A stretch of DNA of 64,000 nt. Origin: Paenibacillus cymbidii. Its GTDB lineage: Bacteria; Bacillota; Bacilli; Paenibacillales; NBRC-103111. The DNA is taken from positions 37,663 through 101,662 of the forward strand of contig NZ_SHLX01000032.1 of the NCBI RefSeq assembly GCF_004764705.1, in the 5' to 3' direction. The notes beneath the pieces are model-generated. The model saw nothing but the letters and a program-made list of their open reading frames with translations, was not told the DNA's origin and ran no database searches. The translations under genes and the position numbers were made by a program. This document shows, in pieces, positions 1 through 7,163 of this stretch; position 1 is the stretch's first letter, and each line of letters begins with the position of its first letter.

Positions 1-25
1 AACCCGAATGAGCGGAGGCAATTCG

Positions 26-1006
26 ATGAACGAGTACCTATATACATTCGCCTGCCACGAGGACGAACAGCTGCTTGGCGGCATGGAGCGCCGCGCGCTG
101 TTCGGCGGCGACGGGCTGCCGGCCGTGGACCGCGGCCGCTTCGTCGTCAGCCGCCGGGCGATCGATGCGAGCCGCAGCCCGTTCGTGAAGCAGCGGATCG
201 AGGTGATTGCCGAAAGCGGCGATCCGGAGCAAATTGCGGCGCAGATGGAGCGGACGGTGCGGCTGGACGGCGCAACGTTCAAGATCGTATACGTGCCGGC
301 CGACGAGGACGCCGCGGATTACGACGAGCGGCGGCGCATCGAGCGGCTGATCGGCGCGCGCGTCGTCGGCCGGGCCGATATGAAGCGGCCGGACGCTGTG
401 TTCGGCATCGCGCGGGCGAACGGGCGCTGGCTGTTCGGGCCGTGCGAGGACAACGCGGCCGTCTGGCTGCGCAACAGCCGGAAGCCGCGCAATTATTCGA
501 CCGCGCTCGGCACCCGGCTGGCGCGGGCGCTCGTCAACATCGCCGCGCCGGAGCCGGCCGGCTTGCGCCTTGTCGACCCGTGCTGCGGCATGGGCACGGT
601 GCTGGTCGAAGCGATGTCGATGGGGATCGCCATCGCCGGCTTCGACATCAACCCGCTGGCCGTACGCGGGGCGCGGGACAATCTCGCCCATTTCGGCATG
701 CCGCAGGATGCCGTCGCCTTGGGCGACATGCGCGAACTGAACGGCGCATATGACGCGGCGATCGTCGATTTGCCGTACAATTTATGCTCGGTGCTTTCCG
801 CCGGCGAGCGCATGGAGCTGCTGCGCGCCGTCCGGCGCCTGGCGCACCGCGCCGTCATCGTGTCGACGGAGTCGATCGACGCCGATGTCGCGGCGGCGGG
901 TTTTGCCATACAGGACCGCTGTACGGTCAGCAAAGGCAGCTTCGCCAGGCAAGTGCTTGCCGCCGAATCATCCTCATTTCGCCCCGTTCCCTCTCCCCTC
1001 GTATGA
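26..1006 (+). CDS. TRM11-like SAM-dependent RNA methyltransferase
   Basis: A 326-residue protein resembling the TRM11/UPF0020 methylases that modify guanosine in tRNA or other RNA using S-adenosylmethionine. The C-terminal half holds the SAM-binding loop DPCCGMGTVLVEA followed by the acidic GFDINP strand, and the catalytic-type DLPYNLCS motif (a DPPY variant) near residue 245. The N-terminal half is divergent and could be a THUMP-like RNA-binding part. The start at 26 is chosen over the upstream in-frame ATG at 8 because GCGGAGG at 12-18 sits at the right distance from it. It stands alone before the germination operon. The family is clear; the exact base modified is not. Confidence 0.8.
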   Translation: MNEYLYTFACHEDEQLLGGMERRALFGGDGLPAVDRGRFVVSRRAIDASRSPFVKQRIEVIAESGDPEQIAAQMERTVRLDGATFKIVYVPADEDAADYDERRRIERLIGARVVGRADMKRPDAVFGIARANGRWLFGPCEDNAAVWLRNSRKPRNYSTALGTRLARALVNIAAPEPAGLRLVDPCCGMGTVLVEAMSMGIAIAGFDINPLAVRGARDNLAHFGMPQDAVALGDMRELNGAYDAAIVDLPYNLCSVLSAGERMELLRAVRRLAHRAVIVSTESIDADVAAAGFAIQDRCTVSKGSFARQVLAAESSSFRPVPSPLV

Positions 1007-1014
1007 AAAACTCC

Positions 1015-1054
1015 GCTGGCGGGAATGACTGGAAGTGAACTCATTCCCGCCAGC
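1015..1054. other. 14-bp perfect inverted repeat in front of the gerA ribosome site
   Basis: GCTGGCGGGAATGA at 1015-1028 is the exact reverse complement of 1041-1054, with a 12-base loop. The right arm ends where the gerA Shine-Dalgarno (CCGGAGG, 1054-1060) begins. No T-run follows, so it is a poor intrinsic terminator. It may shield or present the ribosome site, or end the methylase transcript weakly. Confidence 0.6.
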
Positions 1055-1068
1055 CGGAGGCCCATCCC

Positions 1069-2724
1069 ATGAATCCGCCCGATGCGACCCTTGCCATTCC
1101 CGCCAGTCTGGCGCAAAGCGTACGCCTGATGACGGAACAATTCGGAAACAGCAGCGACTTTGTCGTGCGCCCGTTCCAGCTCGGCGGCGAACCCGAGGCG
1201 GCCGGTCGTTCGCCCTGGTCGTCAGCTTCGCTGACTGCTCCCCTGGTCGTTCCCTCCGGGAACTGCTCGGGCATGCATCCGGGGGTATGCGACCTGCCTG
1301 ACAACGAACTGCCCGCCCCTGCATCCGGGGAAGGAGCGGCGTTGTATATCGACGGCCTCGTCGACGGCGGCGCGGTGCGCGGCAATATGGAGACGCTGCT
1401 TCGCTGCGCGCGCGAGTACCGGCTGGCGAGCATGAGCCGGCAGTACGATTGGGCCGATCTCGTCCAGTATGTCGCCATTCCCGCCGACAGCATGCAGGCG
1501 GTGTCGACGGCGGACGAAGCTTGCGACGCTATGCTGTCAGGCGCGACTGTCTTCCTGTTCGACGGGTACGCAGGCGCCTTGCTGTTGCATACGCCTGGCG
1601 GCGAGGAGCGCGGCGTGGAGGAGCCGGCCACCGAAACGTCGGTGCGCGGGCCGCGCGAAGGGTTTACGGAATTGATGCGCACCAATACCGCGATGGTCCG
1701 GCGCAAAGTGAAGGACAAGCGCCTCCGCACGGAGCAGCTGCAGATCGGGCGCGTGACCAGAACGAACGTCGAAGTGATGCACATTTCCGGCATTGCGGAC
1801 GAATCGGTCGTAACGGAGGTGCTGATCCGTCTGAAACGAATCGACGTCGACAGCATCCTGGAAAGCGGCTATATCGAGGAAATGATCGAAGACGAAACGT
1901 ACGCGCTGTTCCCGACGGTAGCCAACACGGAGCGTCCGGATGTGGTCGCGGCCAATTTGCTTGAGGGGCGAGTCGCCGTTTTCGTTGACGGCACGCCGTT
2001 CGTGCTGCTGGCGCCGGCGGTGTTTGTCCAGTTTTTCCAGGCGGCGGAAGATTATTACCATCGGTATACGTATGGCCTGATCCGGCTGCTGAGGCTGCTT
2101 TGTTTTTTTATCGCCATGTTCGGCCCCGGCTTCTATATTGCCATCACCACGTTCCATCAGGAAATGCTGCCCACCGGCCTGCTCATCAGCTTGGCCGCGC
2201 AGCGGGAAGGCGTGCCGTTTCCGGCGTTTGTGGAAGCGCTCATGATGGAGGTGACCTTCGAAATTTTGCGTGAAGCGGGCGTGCGACTGCCGCGGGCGAT
2301 CGGCCAGGCCGTTTCGATCGTCGGGGCGCTCGTGCTCGGGGATGCGGCCGTGCAGGCGGGACTCGTTTCGCCGGCGATGGTGATCGTCGTTTCGCTTACG
2401 GCGATCGCGAACTTCGTTATCCCTGCCTTCGAGGTGGCGATTTCACTGCGCATTCTGCGGTTTCTGTTCATGGCGATGGCCGCCAGCTTCGGTCTGTTCG
2501 GCATGACGATCGGCTTCATCGCCCTGCTGCTTCACTTGTCGAGCCTGCGTTCGTTCGGCGTTCCGTTTACGTCGCCCTTCGCACCGTTCCGGCTGGAGGA
2601 CCAGAAGGATACGCTGCTGCGTTTGCCGATCTGGAGCATGCGCAAGCGGCCGCATTTTTTCAGCCGGGACAACCGGGTTCGCCGCCGTGCCGGCAAACCG
2701 CGCAAGCCGTCCGGCCGCTCGTAA
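1069..2724 (+). CDS. Spore germination receptor A subunit (GerA family)
   Basis: A 551-residue GerA/GerKA-type subunit of a nutrient germinant receptor in the inner spore membrane. Family landmarks are GNSSDFVVRPF near residue 26, YIDGLVD near residue 93, a large soluble N-terminal part, and hydrophobic segments from about residue 340 on. The ATG has CCGGAGG eight bases upstream. Between FQLGG and ALYIDGLVD there is an insertion of roughly 45 residues not expected in this family; its DNA (1213-1263) contains two tandem hairpin-forming units. The gene begins a ger operon in the order A-C-D-B. Which nutrient it senses cannot be read from the sequence. Confidence 0.93.
   Translation: MNPPDATLAIPASLAQSVRLMTEQFGNSSDFVVRPFQLGGEPEAAGRSPWSSASLTAPLVVPSGNCSGMHPGVCDLPDNELPAPASGEGAALYIDGLVDGGAVRGNMETLLRCAREYRLASMSRQYDWADLVQYVAIPADSMQAVSTADEACDAMLSGATVFLFDGYAGALLLHTPGGEERGVEEPATETSVRGPREGFTELMRTNTAMVRRKVKDKRLRTEQLQIGRVTRTNVEVMHISGIADESVVTEVLIRLKRIDVDSILESGYIEEMIEDETYALFPTVANTERPDVVAANLLEGRVAVFVDGTPFVLLAPAVFVQFFQAAEDYYHRYTYGLIRLLRLLCFFIAMFGPGFYIAITTFHQEMLPTGLLISLAAQREGVPFPAFVEALMMEVTFEILREAGVRLPRAIGQAVSIVGALVLGDAAVQAGLVSPAMVIVVSLTAIANFVIPAFEVAISLRILRFLFMAMAASFGLFGMTIGFIALLLHLSSLRSFGVPFTSPFAPFRLEDQKDTLLRLPIWSMRKRPHFFSRDNRVRRRAGKPRKPSGRS
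1213..1268. repeat. Two tandem 28-bp palindromic units inside gerA
   Basis: CCCTGGTCGT occurs at 1213 and again at 1241, each followed by a different small hairpin (GTCAGC-TTC-GCTGAC at 1221-1235; GTTCCC-TCC-GGGAAC at 1249-1263) and then ACTGCTC. The units keep the reading frame open and make up part of the family-atypical insertion in the GerA protein. The stems differ in sequence but both remain paired. Confidence 0.7.
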
Positions 2725-2761
2725 TCGTTCCGTCGATACCGCAGGAAAGGACGTGACGCCT

Positions 2762-3994
2762 ATGGCGGTCCGCCCATTTCGCTTTCGCAACCTTCTGATG
2801 CTTGTGCTTGTCGCGGCGCTGCTGGGCACGCTGCTGACGGGCTGCTGGAACCGCCGGGAGCTGAACGAGCTCGCCATTACCGTCGGCATGGGCATCGACA
2901 AGTCGGGGGACCAGTATGTTGTTTCGGCGCAAGTCGTCGATCCGGGCGAGGTAGCCGCGCGCAAAGGCGCCACGGGCAACCGCACGCCGGTTGTGCTTTA
3001 CAAGGAGCAGGGAGCCAGCGTGATCGAAGCGATGCGCAAAATGACGACCAAAGCGCCCCGCCGCATCTATATGGCGCATCTGCGCATGCTGGTGGTCGGC
3101 GAGGAGCTGGCGCGGGAAGGCCTTGCGCCTGTGCTCGATTTTTTCTCGCGCGGGCATGAGCTGCGCACCGACTTCTTCATCACCATCGCCAAAGACGACC
3201 TGGCGGAAAACATCCTGAAGGTGTTGACGCCGCTGGAAAAAATTCCGGCTAATGAAATGTACGCCTCGCTGGAATCGTCGCAGCATTTCTGGTCGCCGAC
3301 GAACGGCGTGTTTCTCGACAAGCTGATGAATCAACTCGTGGCGGAAGGGCGGAATCCGGCGATTACCGGCATCCATATCGTCGGCGACAAAACGCAGAGC
3401 GGCCGGCAGAGCAACCTGAGCGTCATTGAACCGCCGGGCCAGCTGCAGTACGTCGGTTTCGGCGTATTCAGGCTTGACAAGCTGATCGGATGGCTGAACG
3501 ACAGCGAGAGCAAGGGGTATAATTATTTGGTCAATCAGGTGACCAGCGCGGTGGCGCACTTCCCTTGTCCGGACGGCAGCGGGCGGATCGTGTTGGAAAT
3601 CCTGCGGTCGCATACCCGCTTGACCGGCAAGAAGACGGCCGACGGCAATCCGAAGATTCAGGTCGATTTGCGCGCGGAGGGAGATATCGCCGAAATTGCC
3701 TGCAAAGTCGATTTGAACGACACTGCGGTGTTCGAACAATTGCAGCGGATGGGGGAGCAGCGGCTTCGCGAGTTGATGGAGCAGGCAATCCGTAAGGCGC
3801 AAAAGGAGTTGGACGACGATTTTCTCGGCTTCGGCGCCGCATTGAACCGCTCCTATCCGAAAGATTGGGAGAAGCGGTGGAAAGCGGAATGGCCCCGGTT
3901 GTTCGAGCATGTGCCGGTGGAAATGAAGATCGATTACAATCTGAGACGGGTGGGGACGGTGACGAATTCGTTCCTGCAGCAATTGAAGGAGTAG
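2762..3994 (+). CDS. Spore germination receptor C subunit, lipoprotein (Ger(x)C family)
   Basis: A 410-residue Ger(x)C lipoprotein that anchors in the inner spore membrane and pairs with the GerA and GerB subunits. The N-terminus is a lipoprotein signal: hydrophobic stretch then lipobox LLTGC, with Cys about residue 22, followed by the family-typical WNRRELNELA and GMGIDK. ATG 2762 is preferred; GTG at 2753 is in frame but too close to the AGGAAAGG at 2743-2750. It begins 37 bases after gerA and ends six bases before the small membrane gene, so it is within one operon. Confidence 0.9.
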   Translation: MAVRPFRFRNLLMLVLVAALLGTLLTGCWNRRELNELAITVGMGIDKSGDQYVVSAQVVDPGEVAARKGATGNRTPVVLYKEQGASVIEAMRKMTTKAPRRIYMAHLRMLVVGEELAREGLAPVLDFFSRGHELRTDFFITIAKDDLAENILKVLTPLEKIPANEMYASLESSQHFWSPTNGVFLDKLMNQLVAEGRNPAITGIHIVGDKTQSGRQSNLSVIEPPGQLQYVGFGVFRLDKLIGWLNDSESKGYNYLVNQVTSAVAHFPCPDGSGRIVLEILRSHTRLTGKKTADGNPKIQVDLRAEGDIAEIACKVDLNDTAVFEQLQRMGEQRLRELMEQAIRKAQKELDDDFLGFGAALNRSYPKDWEKRWKAEWPRLFEHVPVEMKIDYNLRRVGTVTNSFLQQLKE

Positions 3995-4000
3995 AGGACA

Positions 4001-4237
4001 ATGGGATGGTCTGTCGCCGGCGTCGTGGCGGGGGTAACGCTGCTCGGCCTGATCGACGTGCCGTATTTGCGCAAGATGCGGTCGCGGAAGGAGACCTGGG
4101 TGTACATCGTATTGATGCTGTCGGCTTTGACGCTGAACGTGTTATGGATACTGGATGTGCCGCTTCCGAACCCGGTCGAGTACATCACCGCGATTTACAA
4201 ACCGTTAAGCAATTGGCTGTACGGGTTGTTGAAGTAA
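4001..4237 (+). CDS. Small two-helix membrane protein of the ger operon (GerKD-like)
   Basis: A 78-residue protein with two hydrophobic helices (about residues 4-19 and 33-52) separated by a basic loop, RKMRSRKE. Small two-transmembrane 'D' proteins encoded in germinant receptor operons are known to tune receptor function; this fits by size, topology and position, not by any diagnostic motif. It starts six bases after gerC and ends 35 bases before gerB, with AGAGG just upstream. Codon use matches its neighbours, so it is very likely translated. Confidence 0.75.
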   Translation: MGWSVAGVVAGVTLLGLIDVPYLRKMRSRKETWVYIVLMLSALTLNVLWILDVPLPNPVEYITAIYKPLSNWLYGLLK

Positions 4238-4272
4238 CGAGCCATCAACCGGAATCGGGAGGGGATGCAGGC

Positions 4273-5373
4273 ATGGGAAACGGGAAAATCGCGATTCGCC
4301 AGTTTATTGTGCTGGTGACGATGTTCTGCGTCGGCAGTTCGATCCTTCTCGTTCCTGCTGCCCTGGCGATCGACGCCAAACAGGATGCCTGGATGTCGGC
4401 CATCGTCGGCACGCTGGTCGGCCTGCTGCTGATCGTCCTGTTCGGCAAATTGGCGAGTCGGTTTCCGGACATGACCCTTGTGCAAATGAGCGAATGGCTG
4501 CTGGGCAAATGGCTGGGCAAGCTGGTTGGCTTGCTGTACTTCGTGTTTGCGTTTCTGCTGTCGGTGTTCATGCTGCGGTACATCGGCGATTTTATGACTT
4601 CGCAGATGATGACGGAAACGCCGATCGAAGCGATTCATATCCTGTTCATGACTATCGTTGTCATGGGTGTTCTGCTCGGGCTAGAGACGTATACGCGCAC
4701 GGCGGAAATCATGTTTCCATGGATAACGGTCTTTTTCGTCACCCTCGCCATCCTGGTCGCGCCGCAATTTCAGTCGCCGTTCATCCAGCCGGTCCTGGCT
4801 CATGGCATCAAACCGGTGCTGCGCGGCTCGTTTCCGCTGATCGGCATCCCGTTTCTGGAGCTTGTCCTGCTTCTGATGCTGACGCCGTTCGTCGCGGGGC
4901 CGGAGCGCCGGTTGAAAGGGTTTCTTATCGGCGGCTGCATCGGCGGCCTGCTGGTGTTCGGCGTCACCATCGTTTCGATTCTGGTGCTTGGTCCCGATAT
5001 GACCGTCCGCGACATCTACCCGAGCTACGTCTTGACCAAAAAGATCAATATCGGCAACTTCCTGCAGCGGATTGAAGCGATTCTGGCGGTTGTCTGGTTC
5101 TTCACGATTTATTTCAAACTGACAATCACCTTCTATGTGTCGGCGCTGATTCTGGCCCAGGTACTGGGCTTGCCGCGCATCCGGCCGCTCGTGATGCCGC
5201 TGGCGCTCCACACGCTTGTGCTTGCGCTCGTCGTGTACCCGAACATCATGTACGGCATTCAATTCGCCGGCAAAATGTGGACGCCTTTCGCGATGACGTT
5301 CGGGCTCGCGCTGCCGCTGCTGCTGCTCGCCGTATCGTTCATCCGCCGCCGCAAAGGCGCCGCTCCTCCGTAA
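4273..5373 (+). CDS. Spore germination receptor B subunit (GerB family permease-like)
   Basis: A 366-residue integral membrane protein of the GerAB/endospore germination permease family, related to amino-acid permeases, with about ten hydrophobic segments. It opens MGNGKIAIRQFIVLVTMFCV, which is typical of the family. The frame is open far upstream (to 3865), but ATG 4273 has GGGAGGG ten bases before it and gives the normal family length. It is the last gene of the A-C-D-B operon and is followed by a block of four hairpins rather than a classical terminator. Confidence 0.92.
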   Translation: MGNGKIAIRQFIVLVTMFCVGSSILLVPAALAIDAKQDAWMSAIVGTLVGLLLIVLFGKLASRFPDMTLVQMSEWLLGKWLGKLVGLLYFVFAFLLSVFMLRYIGDFMTSQMMTETPIEAIHILFMTIVVMGVLLGLETYTRTAEIMFPWITVFFVTLAILVAPQFQSPFIQPVLAHGIKPVLRGSFPLIGIPFLELVLLLMLTPFVAGPERRLKGFLIGGCIGGLLVFGVTIVSILVLGPDMTVRDIYPSYVLTKKINIGNFLQRIEAILAVVWFFTIYFKLTITFYVSALILAQVLGLPRIRPLVMPLALHTLVLALVVYPNIMYGIQFAGKMWTPFAMTFGLALPLLLLAVSFIRRRKGAAPP

Positions 5374-5405
5374 AGGCAAGTTATCGCGAAATAGGGAGGG
5401 GGTGG

Positions 5406-5600
5406 CGAAATAGGCCATCTTTTATGGCCTATTTCGTCTAAAATGGGCAGTCATCTCAAAATAGCCGGTGTTTTTGATGGCTATTCGTGTAAATCTGGTC
5501 TGATTGAGGCTCTTTGACCGAAATAACCAGTGTTTTCACTGGCTATTTTCGATGAGACTGGCGAAATGGGGGCAATAAGCCATTTTTTATGGCCTATTTT
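5406..5600. repeat. Four-palindrome intergenic module M1
   Basis: The convergent gap between gerB and the YheC/D gene holds four palindromes whose AAATA edges start at 5408, 5459, 5521 and 5573 (the fourth by alignment). The outer two have the core GGCCAT/ATGGCC or AGCCAT/ATGGCC (type B); the inner two have GCC(A/G)GTG...TGGC (type A). Linkers between them are unlike those of the other modules. The last palindrome overlaps the stop end of the minus-strand gene. The same B-A-A-B order and spacing recur elsewhere in the window. Confidence 0.9.
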
Positions 5601-6886
5601 TTCGCCCCAACCGAACGATGAGGCGGGGGAAACGCTCCGCCCTCCGTGTCGTCCTCCGTGTCGCCCTCCGTGTCGCCCTTCGCGACCAGTGCGCTGACGC
5701 GGGCCAATTCACCGGCTTCGCTGCCATCGCGTTGCCCATCCGTCGCCGCCATACCGTCGGCATTCTCCTTCGCCGCCGTCACCGCCGACGCCGCTTCGGC
5801 ATCTTTCGCCCGCCGCGCCAAATACAGCGCATATTCAATCGGCCGCCGCAGCGCCGTCACATAAATGCCGGTTTCGCCGGTTTTGAGAAACACGTCGCGG
5901 CTCGGCTTCGGATTCGCCTCCAGCAGCCAGACGCGCCCCTTCTTGTCGACGCCGACGTCCAGCCCAAACTCCATCATCGGTCCAAACCGCTCCTCAATTG
6001 CCGCCACCACCGCAAACGCGAGCGCATCGCATTCGCGCCCGATCCGTCCCGCTTGCTCCGCGCCAAACCGGCCGCGCATGAACGCGTCGAACGGCACCGC
6101 CGTGCCGCCGCGCCCGCGCAGCAGGTTGGTCGTCGGGCTGTTGCGGCCGCCGATGCGCAGCGCCTTGCCGGTCAACTGCCATTCGCCGTCGCCGTTTTTC
6201 TGGATCAGCACGCGAACATCCGCGACGCGCCCCGGCACCAGTTCGGTATCCAGCCCCATCTGCACGAGAAACCGACCGGAGCGGATGCTTTGCGACCGCG
6301 TCCAGGCCAAGGTCCAGACGAGCAGCGCCTGCAAGCTGCCGAATTCGAGCAATCGCAGGGCGGACTTTTTTTCCCGCGCCTGGACGAGGTAGCCCGTCCC
6401 CCGGCGCGCGATCTTCATCACGCCGAAGCCGCCGGTGCCGTTGGCCGGCTTGACGTAAACGATCCGGTGCCGCTGCAGGAAGCGGCGCAACGTCTCCGGC
6501 GAGCAGAGCTCGGTTTCCGGCACCCATTTGCGCACCGCTTCCGATGCGGTGTACAGCTTCGTGGCTTCCGATTTGAAAGTAAAATGGTTGTTCGCATACC
6601 GAAAACAATTGCTCTCCCGCAGCTGCGTCAAGGCCGGCGTCCAATGGCTGCGAAACCGGTCGATCACGATGTCGGGCCACGGCAATTCCCGCCTGCTCCA
6701 GCCGCCGCCCGCATTCGGCACGAAGCCGTAAACTTTTTTGCGCTCATGCTGCACGTCCTGATGGGAGAACAAATACACGTCAGCTTCAAGCTTCCGGCCT
6801 TCCCGGATCAAATCGCGAAAATAGTCCGGCTCCATGAACCGCTTGTTGTCCCGGTAGGTCAATACGCCGATGGTGGTTCGCCGCAA
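5594..6886 (-). CDS. YheC/YheD-family ATP-grasp endospore coat-associated protein
   Basis: About 430 residues matching the YheC/YheD ATP-grasp family, found on Bacillus spore coats and with unknown ligase substrate. Visible landmarks are TIGVLTYRDN at the start, PDIVIDRF, the nucleotide-grip region YVKPANGTGGFGVMKI, and WLLEANPKPSRD with the metal-binding E and N. A TTG start at 6886 has AAGGAG eight bases before it and is preferred. An ATG at 6907 and a TTG at 6913 (GAGGAAAG nine bases before it) are alternatives that add 7-9 residues. The C-terminal 60 residues are low-complexity and acidic. It faces gerB tail to tail. Confidence 0.88.
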   Translation of the reverse strand: MRRTTIGVLTYRDNKRFMEPDYFRDLIREGRKLEADVYLFSHQDVQHERKKVYGFVPNAGGGWSRRELPWPDIVIDRFRSHWTPALTQLRESNCFRYANNHFTFKSEATKLYTASEAVRKWVPETELCSPETLRRFLQRHRIVYVKPANGTGGFGVMKIARRGTGYLVQAREKKSALRLLEFGSLQALLVWTLAWTRSQSIRSGRFLVQMGLDTELVPGRVADVRVLIQKNGDGEWQLTGKALRIGGRNSPTTNLLRGRGGTAVPFDAFMRGRFGAEQAGRIGRECDALAFAVVAAIEERFGPMMEFGLDVGVDKKGRVWLLEANPKPSRDVFLKTGETGIYVTALRRPIEYALYLARRAKDAEAASAVTAAKENADGMAATDGQRDGSEAGELARVSALVAKGDTEGDTEDDTEGGAFPPPHRSVGAKK

Positions 6887-7054
6887 TGGAGTCGCTCCTT
6901 CCCCCATGAACAAGAATGGTTTCTTTCCTCAAGGTATGAGCGGAGGGTGCGGGCGGTGTGGGCATGGTTACTTCTTTGCGAAAAAAGGGGATATTTTACA
7001 TTTCTGCGACATGAATTTCCATGTAATTGGATTTATACGTCAAATTTCTTAACA

Positions 7055-7068
7055 TTAAAGCGTTTGCA
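7055..7068 (+). promoter_or_regulatory. Possible cre (CcpA) box upstream of the chemoreceptor
   Basis: TTAAAGCGTTTGCA differs at one position from the consensus TGNAANCGNWNNCA. It lies 96 bases before the chemoreceptor start. A single weak match in AT-rich DNA could be chance. Confidence 0.25.
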
Positions 7069-7163
7069 GCACAATAATTTTCGGGAATGGCACCAAATTT
7101 TCTTTTCATATGGTACAATTAGTGACATATAAATTACATAAGTTGGATAAGGGGTGTGGTGCG

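Noticed and set aside
493..1140. Minus-strand frames over the methylase and gerA
   Set aside because: Typical high-GC antisense frames; protein composition is not plausible and the plus-strand genes have clear families.
5406..5600. Module palindromes as ordinary Rho-independent terminators
   Set aside because: Stems are followed by TATTT and variable sequence, not by a T-run, and they come in fours at set spacing. They might still stop transcription in another way.
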